64,000 nucleotides of DNA, taken from positions 5,766,001 through 5,830,000 of the forward strand of contig OZ255821.1 in NCBI GenBank assembly GCA_965277435.1, given 5' to 3'. Within the stretch, counting starts at the first letter, position 1. The number at the start of each line of letters is the position of its first letter. Positions 23,072 to 32,140 of this stretch are shown piece by piece. Position numbers and translations under genes: made by a program. The notes under the pieces are model-generated. The model had not been told where the DNA came from, did not search any database, and was given only the letters and a program-made list of their open reading frames with translations. This stretch comes from Bog-105 sp965277435 (GTDB lineage: Bacteria; Acidobacteriota; Terriglobia; Bryobacterales; Bryobacteraceae).

Positions 23072-25810
23072 ATGAACAAATACGTTTACTCGTTTGGTGG
23101 AGGCACGGCAGACGGCGATGGCAAGATGCGCGACGTCCTTGGTGGCAAGGGTTCGGGCCTGGCGGAAATGAGCAAGGCCGGTGTGCCGGTGCCTCCCGGC
23201 TTCACCATTTCGACGGAAGTTTGCAACTTGTTTTTCGAGAATGCCAACAAGGTGCCTAAAGATGTCGATACGCAGATTCATAAGGCTTTGCAAAAACTCG
23301 AAGACGAAATGGGCAAGAAGCTTGGCGGTGTTGATGATCCGCTTCTGCTGAGCGTTCGCTCGGGTGCGAAGTTCTCCATGCCAGGCATGATGAACACCAT
23401 TTTGAATCTCGGTTTAAACGATAAGACCACGGAAGGTTTGGCGAAGAAAACCGGGAATGCGCGGTTTGCCTACGATTGCTATCGCCGTTTCATCCAGATG
23501 TTCGGCGAAGTGGCGCTGCATATCGACATGGAGAAGTTCGACTATATATTCGATTCGCGCAAGGCGAAAATCAAAGCCAAACTCGACACGGATTTGAGCG
23601 CCGACGATTTGAAGTTCATCATCGGGGAATACAGAAAGCTGGTGAAGAAAGAAACCGGCAAAGATTTCCCGCAGGATGCGCTGCAGCAGTTAATGATGTC
23701 TCGCGATGCAGTGTTTCATTCCTGGAATACGCCGAAAGCGATCTACTACCGGCGCATGGAAAAGATTCCTGATTCAATTGGTACGGCTGCGAATGTACAG
23801 GCCATGGTGTTTGGCAACATGGGTGACAATAGCGGCACCGGTGTGGGATTTACCCGCAATCCGTCGACGGGCGAAAGCGTGTTTTATGGCGAATTTCTGG
23901 TCAACGCGCAGGGCGAAGATGTGGTGGCCGGGATCCGCACGCCGCAGCCGATTGCGGAACTCGAGCAGGTGATGCCAGAGGCTTACAATCAGCTGCGCGA
24001 GATCACCAGCAGTCTGGAAAAGCACTACCGCGATGTGCAGGATTTCGAGTTCACCATTGAAGAAGGCAAGCTGTACATGCTGCAGACGCGCAATGGTAAG
24101 CGGACCGGACCAGCAGCTGTCCGCGTGGCAGTCGACATGGTGGAAGAAGGCGTTATTTCGAAGAAGGAAGCGGTGCAGCGCGTCGGCCCGAACCAGCTCG
24201 ATCAGTTGCTGCATCCCGTGCTCGATCCGGCTATGCGCAAGGGGCTGGTGAAGATCGCATCGGGTCTGCCGGCTTCGCCCGGCGCAGCGGTAGGGCGGGC
24301 TGCGTTCTCGTCAGAAGACGCGGTCGAGCTGGCCGCTTCGGGTCCGGTGATTTTGGTTCGCAAAGAGACCACTCCCGACGACATTCACGGCATGGATGTC
24401 TCAAAAGGGATTCTTACGGCGGTGGGCGGGCTCACCAGCCATGCTGCGGTAGTGGCTCGTGGCATGGGCCGTCCGTGCGTGGTTGGCGCGGCTTCTGTAT
24501 CGGTCGATTCGGCTCGCAAACAGGCCACCATTGTGTCGGAAGGCAAGAAGCAGACTTTGAAAGAAGGCGACTGGATCTCGCTCGATGGAACGCTCGGCGA
24601 GGTGTATCTCGGGCAGTGTAAAACAAATGAGCCCGATCCGAAGTCGCACTATTTTGCTACGTTCATGGAATGGGCGGACGAGTTTCGCGGCAGCTTCGGT
24701 GTGCGGGCGAACGCGGACATTCCGCGGGATGCGAAACAGGCGCGGTTGTTTGGCGCGGAAGGTATCGGCCTCTGCCGTACCGAGCACATGTTCTTTGCCG
24801 AAGACCGTATCGAACACGTGCAGGCGATGATTCTGGCGCGGGATGTAACGGTGCGCAAGAAGGCGCTGCAGAAACTGCTACCGATGCAGCGGAAAGATTT
24901 CGCGGGTCTGTTCGAGGCTATGGATGGATTTCCGGTGGTGATCCGCACGCTCGATCCGCCGCTGCATGAATTTCTTCCGAAGCGCGAAACGCTGATGGTG
25001 GATATTGCGCGACTTCCTCATGCCAACTCGAAGGAGAAGCGCGAGATGGCTGCGACTTATAAAGTTTCGGTAGGAGAGTTAAAGAAGCATTTACCGGAAC
25101 TTTTACATCGTGTGGAAGAACTGCATGAGTTCAATCCGATGCTGGGGCATCGCGGTTGCCGTCTCGGTATCACGTATCCCGAAGTGACCGAAATGCAGGC
25201 TCGCGCCATTTTCGAGGCTGCTGTGGCAGTGGCCAAGAAGGGCAAGAAGGTTATCCCGGAAGTCATGATCCCGCTGGTCGGGAACGTGAAGGAGCTTGAA
25301 CACCAGAAATCGATCGTGGTCCGGGTGGCCGATGAGGTGCTTAACGCGGCCGGCATGAAGGATTTGAAATACTACGTTGGCACCATGATCGAGATTCCGC
25401 GGGCTGCGTTGACGGCCGATGAAGTGGCGCGCGAGGCCGAATTTTTCAGCTTTGGCACGAACGATTTGACGCAGACGACGATGGGGCTTTCGCGCGACGA
25501 CTACACGAAGTTTTCCAAGCAGTACGAGGATTTGAGAATCTTCAAGGCCGATCCGTTCGCTGTTCTTGACCAGGATGGCGTGGGGAAAATCATCGAAACG
25601 GCGGTGAAGCTCGGACGCAAAACGCGACCCGATTTGGAGGTTGGCATTTGTGGTGAGCATGGCGGCGAGCCGAGTTCGGTTGAGTTCTGTTATCGCGTGG
25701 GGATGAATTACGTTTCGTGTTCACCTTATCGCGTGCCGATCGCTCGTCTGGCAGCGGCGCAGGCGGCCATTTCCGAGCAGGGTAACACTGAAATGCAGCG
25801 AACTGCGTAA
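23072..25810 (+). CDS. ppdK: pyruvate phosphate dikinase
   Basis: 912 residues, a full-length PPDK. The N-terminal ATP-grasp domain starts YVYSFGGGTADGDGKMRDVLGGKGSGLAEM. The swivelling phosphohistidine domain has GGLTSHAAVVARGMGRPCVVG, with the catalytic His. The C-terminal PEP-binding barrel has GAEGIGLCRTEHMFF and ends with EVGICGEHGGEPSSVEFC. It converts pyruvate, ATP and phosphate to PEP, AMP and pyrophosphate, reversibly. It lies 51 bp after glyS and could take pyruvate from the serine dehydratase toward gluconeogenesis. Confidence 0.96.
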   Translation: MNKYVYSFGGGTADGDGKMRDVLGGKGSGLAEMSKAGVPVPPGFTISTEVCNLFFENANKVPKDVDTQIHKALQKLEDEMGKKLGGVDDPLLLSVRSGAKFSMPGMMNTILNLGLNDKTTEGLAKKTGNARFAYDCYRRFIQMFGEVALHIDMEKFDYIFDSRKAKIKAKLDTDLSADDLKFIIGEYRKLVKKETGKDFPQDALQQLMMSRDAVFHSWNTPKAIYYRRMEKIPDSIGTAANVQAMVFGNMGDNSGTGVGFTRNPSTGESVFYGEFLVNAQGEDVVAGIRTPQPIAELEQVMPEAYNQLREITSSLEKHYRDVQDFEFTIEEGKLYMLQTRNGKRTGPAAVRVAVDMVEEGVISKKEAVQRVGPNQLDQLLHPVLDPAMRKGLVKIASGLPASPGAAVGRAAFSSEDAVELAASGPVILVRKETTPDDIHGMDVSKGILTAVGGLTSHAAVVARGMGRPCVVGAASVSVDSARKQATIVSEGKKQTLKEGDWISLDGTLGEVYLGQCKTNEPDPKSHYFATFMEWADEFRGSFGVRANADIPRDAKQARLFGAEGIGLCRTEHMFFAEDRIEHVQAMILARDVTVRKKALQKLLPMQRKDFAGLFEAMDGFPVVIRTLDPPLHEFLPKRETLMVDIARLPHANSKEKREMAATYKVSVGELKKHLPELLHRVEELHEFNPMLGHRGCRLGITYPEVTEMQARAIFEAAVAVAKKGKKVIPEVMIPLVGNVKELEHQKSIVVRVADEVLNAAGMKDLKYYVGTMIEIPRAALTADEVAREAEFFSFGTNDLTQTTMGLSRDDYTKFSKQYEDLRIFKADPFAVLDQDGVGKIIETAVKLGRKTRPDLEVGICGEHGGEPSSVEFCYRVGMNYVSCSPYRVPIARLAAAQAAISEQGNTEMQRTA

Positions 25811-25820
25811 GTGATAACGT

Positions 25821-26222
25821 ATGCTGGGGCATAGCATGGCTGTGCCCCAAGCTGCCGAGATTCAGACACTCGAAGAAATCTGTGTTCTTGTAACAGCATC
25901 CCTGTTTCTGAAGAAACCGTTTACGGCGATTTATCATAATTACCGCCGTTCTCTCTGCCCGCATGTACTGGGACGTAACAAAGAGAATGCCCTTCACTTA
26001 CTCTGTTATCAATATGCGGGCGGCAGTTCCACTGGATTAAAAGGGCGCGGATCGGCGGATAACTGGCGGTGTATTGCTGTACCCAAGCTGCGTTCCGTAC
26101 GCCTGCTGGAAGAGCGCTGGCAGGCGGCGGAGAACCATGCGCGTCCGCAGACTTGCATTGCCGAAGTGTTGTTCGATGCGGAGATACCGGGGCGGGCTTT
26201 GTCGAGCAGTATTTTTCAGTGA
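25821..26222 (+). CDS. small WYL-like hypothetical protein
   Basis: Up to 133 residues. From residue 40 the sequence AIYHNYRRSLCPHVLGRNKENALHLLCYQYAGGSSTGL...NWRCIAVPKLRSVRLLEERWQ...HARPQTCI resembles small stand-alone proteins with a WYL-type beta fold found in many bacteria (strand, PHVLG turn, then W-R-C strand). Such domains often bind nucleic acid ends or small ligands in regulators; no HTH is present here. The start is uncertain: the ATG at 25821 lies in the ppdK hairpin region, and ATG 25836 is its loop. The match is from memory of the family pattern. Confidence 0.65.
   Translation: MLGHSMAVPQAAEIQTLEEICVLVTASLFLKKPFTAIYHNYRRSLCPHVLGRNKENALHLLCYQYAGGSSTGLKGRGSADNWRCIAVPKLRSVRLLEERWQAAENHARPQTCIAEVLFDAEIPGRALSSSIFQ
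25825..25849. terminator. hairpin after ppdK
   Basis: TGGGGCATAGC and GCTGTGCCCCA pair over 11 positions with one G-T pair, leaving ATG as the loop. It begins 15 bases after the ppdK stop and probably ends or stabilises that transcript. No T run follows, so a rho-independent terminator is not certain. It overlaps the possible start region of the next small gene. Confidence 0.4.
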
Positions 26223-26252
26223 GCGAGTTCCTTCTTGCAAAAGCAGAAAAAT

Positions 26253-26274
26253 GGCAGGCTAAAGCCTACCCAAC
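26253..26274 (+). repeat. dispersed palindromic repeat, family A, copy 4
   Basis: AGGCTAAAGCCTACCCAACC lies between two plus-strand genes. The palindrome AGGCT-AA-AGCCT is intact; the tail differs from copies 1 and 3. Confidence 0.6.
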
Positions 26275-26314
26275 CAGGGTCGAGCAGTGAGCCAACTGCG
26301 ATGGCTGGATTATT

Positions 26315-27898
26315 ATGACTCGCTCGGCGGTTGAGTTACTTGGTCTGCTGGGTCTGCCGGCTTCCATTAGCGAGTTAGCGAGCAAAGAATGGGACGCCAT
26401 TATTGTCGGCGCGGGGCACAATGGTTTGACTTGCGCCGCGTATCTGGCGCGTGCGGGTAAACGGGTGCTCGTCCTTGAGAGCCGGGAGCGAATTGGCGGT
26501 GCTTGCACGATTGAAGAGCCTTGGCCCAGCGTGAGAATGTCGCCATGCGCGTATCTCGCCGGTCTGCTTCATCCGCTGGTGGTCGAGGAGCTCGATCTAG
26601 AGCGGCGCGGTTTCCATTGGACTCCGGCTGTCAACGGTCTTTTCGTTCCGTTCGAAGATGGGTCGAGTATTCAGCTTTACGACGACGATGTGCGGTGCGA
26701 AGCGGAGATCGAGCGCTTTGCTCCGCGCGATGTAAGCGGCTGGCGAGCGATGTCGGACGTGATCCGGCGGACTCGAGAGGCGATTCGTCCAGGCGATGAA
26801 AGAGACATGTGGTTGGGCGATGCGCCTTCGCGGGAACAAATGGAAGATCGTCTAGGCAAAGATGCGGAGGCTCGTTCCCTGCTCTTTGAATGGTCCATGG
26901 CGGAGTTTGTCGAGCGCTACCTGAATGATGAGCGGCTGCAGATCGCCTATCTTGGCCAGGGAGTGATCGGCACAAATGCGAGTCCGTTCGATGCAGGAAC
27001 TGCTTCCATACGCTTTCATCATTCGTCGGGACGTCTCGGTGGTCTGCCGGGCGCGTGGGGATACGTGCGCGGCGGTATGGGCATGGTCTCATTTTTTCTG
27101 GCCGATGCAGCGCAGGAAGCAGGCGCAGTGATCGCGTCGGGTGTGGCGGTGCACGAGATCATTCCAGGCGAAGGGGTGCTGCTCGCCAGCGGAGAAAAGA
27201 TCAGTGCGCGCACAGTGATCTCGAATGCTGATCCGCGCGCTACGCTTTGCTTGCTCAATCAGCACGTGGACGAAGCGTGGCGTCAGCGTGTAGAAGGGAT
27301 TCCGATGGAAGGTTGCACGTTGAAGCTCAACGTCTGGCTGCGCGAGTTGCCGAATTTTCGGGCGCGTCCCGGGACGTGCGAGCCGCACCATTTCGGGCAG
27401 GCAAATACGCCGCTTTCTAAAGAGGAATGGAAGAACGGCTATGCCGCGGCACGCGCGGGGCGGCTTCCCGAACGACTCTGGACCGAGCTTTATTTTCAAA
27501 GCGTGCATGATGCGTCTGTTGCGCCGCGCGGCACTCATACGATGAGCGTCTTCTCGCAATACGTGCCTTACAGTTTTGCAGAAGGCGATTGGGATGGGCA
27601 GCGCGAGGCCGCTAAGGATCTGGCGCTCGCTTCGATCGGGCGTTTCTGCAGTAACTTGCCAGGGGCCGTGATTGACGCAGAGGTTCTGGGGCCGCCCGAT
27701 ATTGAGAAGAAAGTTGGACTCACCGGCGGTCATATTTTCCAAGGCGAATGCCTCCCTTCGAACATGTGGCGCCATCGTCTTCCAGCGAAAACTCCTATGC
27801 CGGGCTTGTATCTGTGCGGGGCCGGGACGCATCCGGGCGGGAGTGTGATCGCCGTAAACGGGCGGAATGCTGCTATGCGCGTGCTCGCGGATGGATGA
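26315..27898 (+). CDS. FAD-dependent oxidoreductase (phytoene desaturase/PYROXD2-like)
   Basis: 527 residues. The FAD-binding signature is AIIVGAGHNGLTCAAYLARAGKRVLVLES (about residues 28-56), followed by RIGGACTIEE. The C-terminus has the second FAD motif, LYLCGAGTHPGGSVIAVNGRNAAM. This matches the CrtI-related NAD(P)/FAD-dependent proteins near human PYROXD2, whose substrates are poorly known. No carotenoid gene is nearby, so a carotenoid role is not supported. The 3' end overlaps the convergent gene at 27873 by 26 bases. Confidence 0.88.
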   Translation: MTRSAVELLGLLGLPASISELASKEWDAIIVGAGHNGLTCAAYLARAGKRVLVLESRERIGGACTIEEPWPSVRMSPCAYLAGLLHPLVVEELDLERRGFHWTPAVNGLFVPFEDGSSIQLYDDDVRCEAEIERFAPRDVSGWRAMSDVIRRTREAIRPGDERDMWLGDAPSREQMEDRLGKDAEARSLLFEWSMAEFVERYLNDERLQIAYLGQGVIGTNASPFDAGTASIRFHHSSGRLGGLPGAWGYVRGGMGMVSFFLADAAQEAGAVIASGVAVHEIIPGEGVLLASGEKISARTVISNADPRATLCLLNQHVDEAWRQRVEGIPMEGCTLKLNVWLRELPNFRARPGTCEPHHFGQANTPLSKEEWKNGYAAARAGRLPERLWTELYFQSVHDASVAPRGTHTMSVFSQYVPYSFAEGDWDGQREAAKDLALASIGRFCSNLPGAVIDAEVLGPPDIEKKVGLTGGHIFQGECLPSNMWRHRLPAKTPMPGLYLCGAGTHPGGSVIAVNGRNAAMRVLADG

Positions 27899-28403
27899 GC
27901 CGGCGTTTTTTTCGTAAGCGCTGATTGATGATGAACAAGATGATCAGCAGCGGCACTACGGCAAAGAAGGGCCAATACGACTCTAGAGGCGAAGCGGGCG
28001 GCAAGACTACGAGCTCACCGGCTATCTCGGCGCTGCCTGCTTTGGACTGCGCGTCTGCTGCTAATTTCCAAGTACCTGCCGAGGGCAGACTCACCTGCGC
28101 TGCGTACAACAATTTGTTGGTGGCTTTAGCGTGGGTGGCCGGGGCGAACACTTCCGAAATGCCACTTGAGGTCGAGTGCGTCAAGCGTAATTTCACGTCA
28201 GCGTCGGTCACGGAGGATTGATCCTGCGTCCTCTGGACCATTACGCTTAAGTCGACTGCGCCCACGCGCACCTTTCCTGGTGAGCAGAAGACGCTGATAG
28301 TCAGTGGGCCGGCTTGCTGGCGCAAGATGAGTTTGCCGCCGTCGGCCCAAACGGGACAGGTGATTAACAGGCCCAACAGCCACGAGCGCGGAACAGTACT
28401 CAT
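27873..28403 (-). CDS. small membrane-anchored protein of the respiratory cluster (FixH/YtkA-like)
   Basis: 176 residues from the ATG at 28403, two bases after the stop of the CtaG fusion gene; the longer frame to 28679 is antisense-like and is rejected. The N-terminus is a signal peptide (SWLLGLLITCPVWA). A beta-rich domain follows (LTISVFCSPGKVRVGAVDLSVMVQ...ADVKLRLTH). One C-terminal membrane segment (YWPFFAVVPLLIILFII) is followed by a basic tail. This layout is like YtkA/FixH-type domains linked to copper oxidase assembly, but the match is weak. It is the last gene of the nine-gene cluster. Confidence 0.7.
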   Translation of the reverse strand: MSTVPRSWLLGLLITCPVWADGGKLILRQQAGPLTISVFCSPGKVRVGAVDLSVMVQRTQDQSSVTDADVKLRLTHSTSSGISEVFAPATHAKATNKLLYAAQVSLPSAGTWKLAADAQSKAGSAEIAGELVVLPPASPLESYWPFFAVVPLLIILFIINQRLRKKRRLIHPRARA

Positions 28404-28405
28404 CC

Positions 28406-30622
28406 TCAATGCATCATGCCACGCATTTGCATGGGTTGAAACAGAATCCATGCGCCCGCGCAGTAAAGTGCAACAGCTAGTGTGGCCCAAGGAGTCAGCA
28501 ATTGAATGGAAGACTTCAGGGTCTTGCCGGCCTGTTGTGCGATGCGCCAGCTTATATAGAGCGTGAGAAGCAGTCCTGCGTTCAACAAAAGGATTTGAGC
28601 CGCTGTGAGCCAATCCGGTACTGCCGGCATGCCAAGTTGCACCGGCACGTTCAGAAATCTTTGCTGTACGAGTGGCCATAGTTCACTCCAGCCGGTGGCG
28701 AAATGAAAGAGCAGGTGAGCAGCCCACATGGCGAGGCCTAGGGGCACTAAGGTAAAGGTCAACCGACGTGTGAGATCGTTTGCCGGTTCAGCGCTTTCGC
28801 CAAGAGAGCGGTTAAGCCGGTTGCAGAGCGAGATCGCCAGACCAGGCACGAGCACTACGGTTGCAAACATGAAGGCGGCTACTACGAATGGCATGGCGTG
28901 AGCACCGAGACGAGCGTGCCATCCGTGTTCCCACATCATTACGGGCGTTACCATGGCCGCTGCATTGGCAAATGCGCCGGACACGAAGACTAAGGCGAGG
29001 GCCGCGAAATCGGTTCGCTTCGATAATCTGCCAATGGAAGAGCGATAGGAATTATCGAGCAGCGTCTTCGCCGGGAGTACAGGCAGCAGCGCGACGTTGT
29101 CGTGCGGGCAGGCCTTAACGCAGTCGAGGCAAAATGTGCAATCGAGACTACTTTCTTTCTTCGGTTGGAAGAGATAGAGCTCGCAGCCTCTTGCCTGTTC
29201 GTTGCCGCGGATGCAATCGTGGGTGCGGCAGCTTTGACAAGTTTCGGCGCTTTTGACCTTTACCTCTCGGGGGGAGATCAAAGAACTAACGAAGTGGAAC
29301 TGGCCGATGGGGCATACATACTTGCAAAAGCTTGCGCCGCGAAACGCACCATCGATGAGGAGTGCCGCCGCAAAGTATCCAACGATAATGGAGGCCGTGG
29401 TGAAAGGCCGGTCCCATAAGCCAAAGACTTCGTAGCAGGTGAAGTAGAGCACCAGCAAAACCGCGGGAAGCCACTTGTTCCTAAGCTGTCTAGGCCAACG
29501 CAGTCTGGCCGGGAGGATTTTGCGTCCGAAATCCCGCACGAGCATGAATGGGCACGAGAAACAGAATAGGTTGCCTACAACCAGCAGGGCGAATACCGAG
29601 AGCGCACGCCAGTGGATCCAGGGCAGAACACCAGCGAAATTCAAGGGCGCTACTGGGGGCCCGAACCAGCCGTCCGCGACTACCGCGATCGCTATGAGCA
29701 GCATGATTACTTGCGCAGGACGCCTCCAGAAAAGAGGACGCTGCCATTGTGGTGTGCGCGCAGCCTGTTGTTTTAGAGGTTTCCGGAGTGGAGTTCGCTG
29801 CGGCGCTGTCTCTGCTCGCGAGAAAAGCCGGATCACGATAACGAAGGCCGGCACTAGATACACGATGGATCCGGGTACCCACATGATCAGGCCCGCAACG
29901 GTTTGGTCGTCGAGCGCCGTGAAGCTGCTGGCGCGAATCAAGCCGTAACTCGGATAGAGCAGCCGGCCGGAGAAAACGAAGAAGGCTGACAGTGCGGTGT
30001 TGACGAGATCGCCGGCCAGCAAGTAGGGAATCTTGGCCCAGAGTTGGAGTCGCGGTTTAGCCGGCCCTGGTTGAATGACGGGCCACCAGAATAGGATTCC
30101 GGTCCAAAAGAAGCTGGCATGCTGCACGCCGTGCCAGCCGGGTGAGCGCAATGCCAGTTCGTAGAACGCAGGTAGGTGCCAGAAGATAGTGCTGAACGCA
30201 AAAGCGGTCCAGGCAACAAGAGGTGAGACGAGCCACCCTCCGAGACTCTTCAACAAGGGCCACGTCAGGAATGGAGCTAGGCCTTCTTTCAGGAATCGCT
30301 TCGGCAGTCCGCGCAAGAGCGGCAATAGAGGATTGCCTAAGAGAATCAGGGGCGGCGCAATCATCATGAGCAGCAAGTGCTGGGTCATGTGCGCGGAAAG
30401 AAACAGACTATCGAAGGCGTCGAGCGGCGATTCGGTAGCGAGAAAAACGGTCAGCAGTCCGGCTAGGAACAAGCAGAGTTGTGGTATGTCCTGGTCACCT
30501 CGGGAGAAGCGACGTGCACGTTGCCACCCTCGAGCGTAAAGGAACGCAATCGCCAGCAACAGAGAAATCGCGGACGGGTTCAGCGCCCACGATTCCAACG
30601 CTTCATCAACCAGCGGATCCAC
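28406..30622 (-). CDS. CtaG-type oxidase assembly protein fused to a polyferredoxin
   Basis: 738 residues from a GTG start overlapping the cytochrome b stop by one base. Residues 1-265 are a CtaG (caa3-type) membrane domain with seven or so segments and AHMTQHLLLMMIAPPLILLG (H78, H82). Residues 300-510 resemble NapH/CcoG polyferredoxins: CFSC at 354-357, CKYVCPIG at 433, then CQSC and CTFCLDCVKACP (C495, C498, C501, C505), which can hold 4Fe-4S clusters. More membrane segments follow to the end. CtaG helps insert copper into cytochrome oxidase; CcoG reduces copper for cbb3 oxidases. The fusion suggests both steps joined in one protein. Confidence 0.88.
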   Translation of the reverse strand: MDPLVDEALESWALNPSAISLLLAIAFLYARGWQRARRFSRGDQDIPQLCLFLAGLLTVFLATESPLDAFDSLFLSAHMTQHLLLMMIAPPLILLGNPLLPLLRGLPKRFLKEGLAPFLTWPLLKSLGGWLVSPLVAWTAFAFSTIFWHLPAFYELALRSPGWHGVQHASFFWTGILFWWPVIQPGPAKPRLQLWAKIPYLLAGDLVNTALSAFFVFSGRLLYPSYGLIRASSFTALDDQTVAGLIMWVPGSIVYLVPAFVIVIRLFSRAETAPQRTPLRKPLKQQAARTPQWQRPLFWRRPAQVIMLLIAIAVVADGWFGPPVAPLNFAGVLPWIHWRALSVFALLVVGNLFCFSCPFMLVRDFGRKILPARLRWPRQLRNKWLPAVLLVLYFTCYEVFGLWDRPFTTASIIVGYFAAALLIDGAFRGASFCKYVCPIGQFHFVSSLISPREVKVKSAETCQSCRTHDCIRGNEQARGCELYLFQPKKESSLDCTFCLDCVKACPHDNVALLPVLPAKTLLDNSYRSSIGRLSKRTDFAALALVFVSGAFANAAAMVTPVMMWEHGWHARLGAHAMPFVVAAFMFATVVLVPGLAISLCNRLNRSLGESAEPANDLTRRLTFTLVPLGLAMWAAHLLFHFATGWSELWPLVQQRFLNVPVQLGMPAVPDWLTAAQILLLNAGLLLTLYISWRIAQQAGKTLKSSIQLLTPWATLAVALYCAGAWILFQPMQMRGMMH

Positions 30623-32124
30623 TACGGCTTAGCCGGGCTGAGAGGGCTGCCGATCACGGCAATGTTACGCGGCAGTTTATTCTGCGGTGGCGCCGAGTTC
30701 CGCACGGGAGGTATGTGTTTTGGAGTGAGCGTGGCAAGAAACGATACCAGCGCCTCAACTTCAGGCGGGCTCAGTTTCTTGCCATAGGCCGGCATGTTGC
30801 CGCCGCCTTGAATGACCTGGCGTACCATCTGATCCTTTGTCAGTCGCGTTGCAACAGCATCTAAGGCCGGCCCACGCTGACCACCTTCGCCGCCCAGGGC
30901 GTGACAGTTCCGGCATTGCTTGTTCTGGAATACGAGTGCGCCGTGCATTTCGAGTGGCGTTCGCTGACGCACGTACTGGACTGGGACAGCGTCGTTGCTC
31001 CAGGCCTCCATTTTGGGGGACCACGGCGAAGTATCGCCCATATAAGTCAAGACACCAATCACAAGCATGATGAAGATCACGGAAAGGACCGCCACCGGTC
31101 TACGGCTAGCGCTTTTCTCGCCCGTTCCCGCGATAAATGGAAGAATAAACAGACCGCCTATGGCGAGTGCAGGCGCAACGAACAAAATGAGCACTTCCAT
31201 CCAGTCGGGCAGGAGCGCCAGTGCGGCAAAAATCGAGAGGAAGTAAAAATCCGGTCGCGGATTGGTATCGACTAGCGTTGGATTGGCAATGCCGGTCGGT
31301 CCTTTTGGTCCGAAGAAAAAGGCGGCCGCGAGTATGCCGACGATCACCAGGGCGGAAAAGATCAAATCCTTGCCGATGGCATCCGGCGCGAAAGGCACAC
31401 CCTCTTTCCGAATGATATCGGCATATTCGGCATCGTAGGTAGCTTTATGCACCGGGTGTCCGGGCTTGGGATACTCGTTAATTCCTTTTGTCAGCACCAG
31501 ACGCAGATGCATACTGACGACGGCGATGATCAATCCGGGAATGATGAATACGTGGAGACTAAAAAAACGCGAGAGTGTTTCGCCGGCTATGATGGGCCCC
31601 GCCAGAAGTACGTGGACGAGTTGGCCACCTATCAGCGGAACACGCCCGGTGATCGAAGCGCCAATAGTAAGGCCCCAGTAAGCATCCTGATCGAAGCGCA
31701 TGATTTGGCCGGTGAATGCCATACCCAGTGTGGAAAGCAAAAGAAGTACGCCCGTGACCCAGGTAAGCTCACGCGGATATTTGTAAGCGCCAAAGAGGAA
31801 AACCTGGATCATGTGGAGCGTCATGATGAACACCATGAAGTTGGAACCCCACTGGTGGACAGCTCGCAAGTACCAACCCCAGAACTGCGCGTGATTTAAG
31901 TATTCGAGACTCGAAAACGCTTGACTGGTTGAGGGCACGTAGACAAACGCCAGGCATGCCCCGGTGATGATCTGGATTATGAAACACAGCAGAGTCGCAC
32001 TGCCGAAGACGTAGAACCAGCTGCCGGCGCTGGCCGGAACTTCGTGGCCTGCTGTCGAAGAGTATAGAGCAGTTAGATGTAGCCGGTCGTCAAGCCAAAC
32101 GGCCACTTCTCGCAGTGTCTTCAT
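30622..32124 (-). CDS. cytochrome b with C-terminal cytochrome c domain
   Basis: 500 residues. Four haem b ligands are visible: H90 and H104 (HQWGSNFMVFIMTLH), H191 and H206. The quinol-site motif reads PDFYF (about 291-295) where many cytochromes bc1 have PEWY. After eight membrane segments a c-type domain has CRNCH (404-408) and a likely axial Met in NMPAYG. It would oxidise quinol and pass electrons to the Rieske protein and the attached haem c. AGGA lies seven bases before the ATG. The gene follows the Rieske gene by 16 bp and overlaps the CtaG fusion by one base. Confidence 0.93.
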   Translation of the reverse strand: MKTLREVAVWLDDRLHLTALYSSTAGHEVPASAGSWFYVFGSATLLCFIIQIITGACLAFVYVPSTSQAFSSLEYLNHAQFWGWYLRAVHQWGSNFMVFIMTLHMIQVFLFGAYKYPRELTWVTGVLLLLSTLGMAFTGQIMRFDQDAYWGLTIGASITGRVPLIGGQLVHVLLAGPIIAGETLSRFFSLHVFIIPGLIIAVVSMHLRLVLTKGINEYPKPGHPVHKATYDAEYADIIRKEGVPFAPDAIGKDLIFSALVIVGILAAAFFFGPKGPTGIANPTLVDTNPRPDFYFLSIFAALALLPDWMEVLILFVAPALAIGGLFILPFIAGTGEKSASRRPVAVLSVIFIMLVIGVLTYMGDTSPWSPKMEAWSNDAVPVQYVRQRTPLEMHGALVFQNKQCRNCHALGGEGGQRGPALDAVATRLTKDQMVRQVIQGGGNMPAYGKKLSPPEVEALVSFLATLTPKHIPPVRNSAPPQNKLPRNIAVIGSPLSPAKP

Positions 32125-32140
32125 TTTTTTTCCTAGATAG

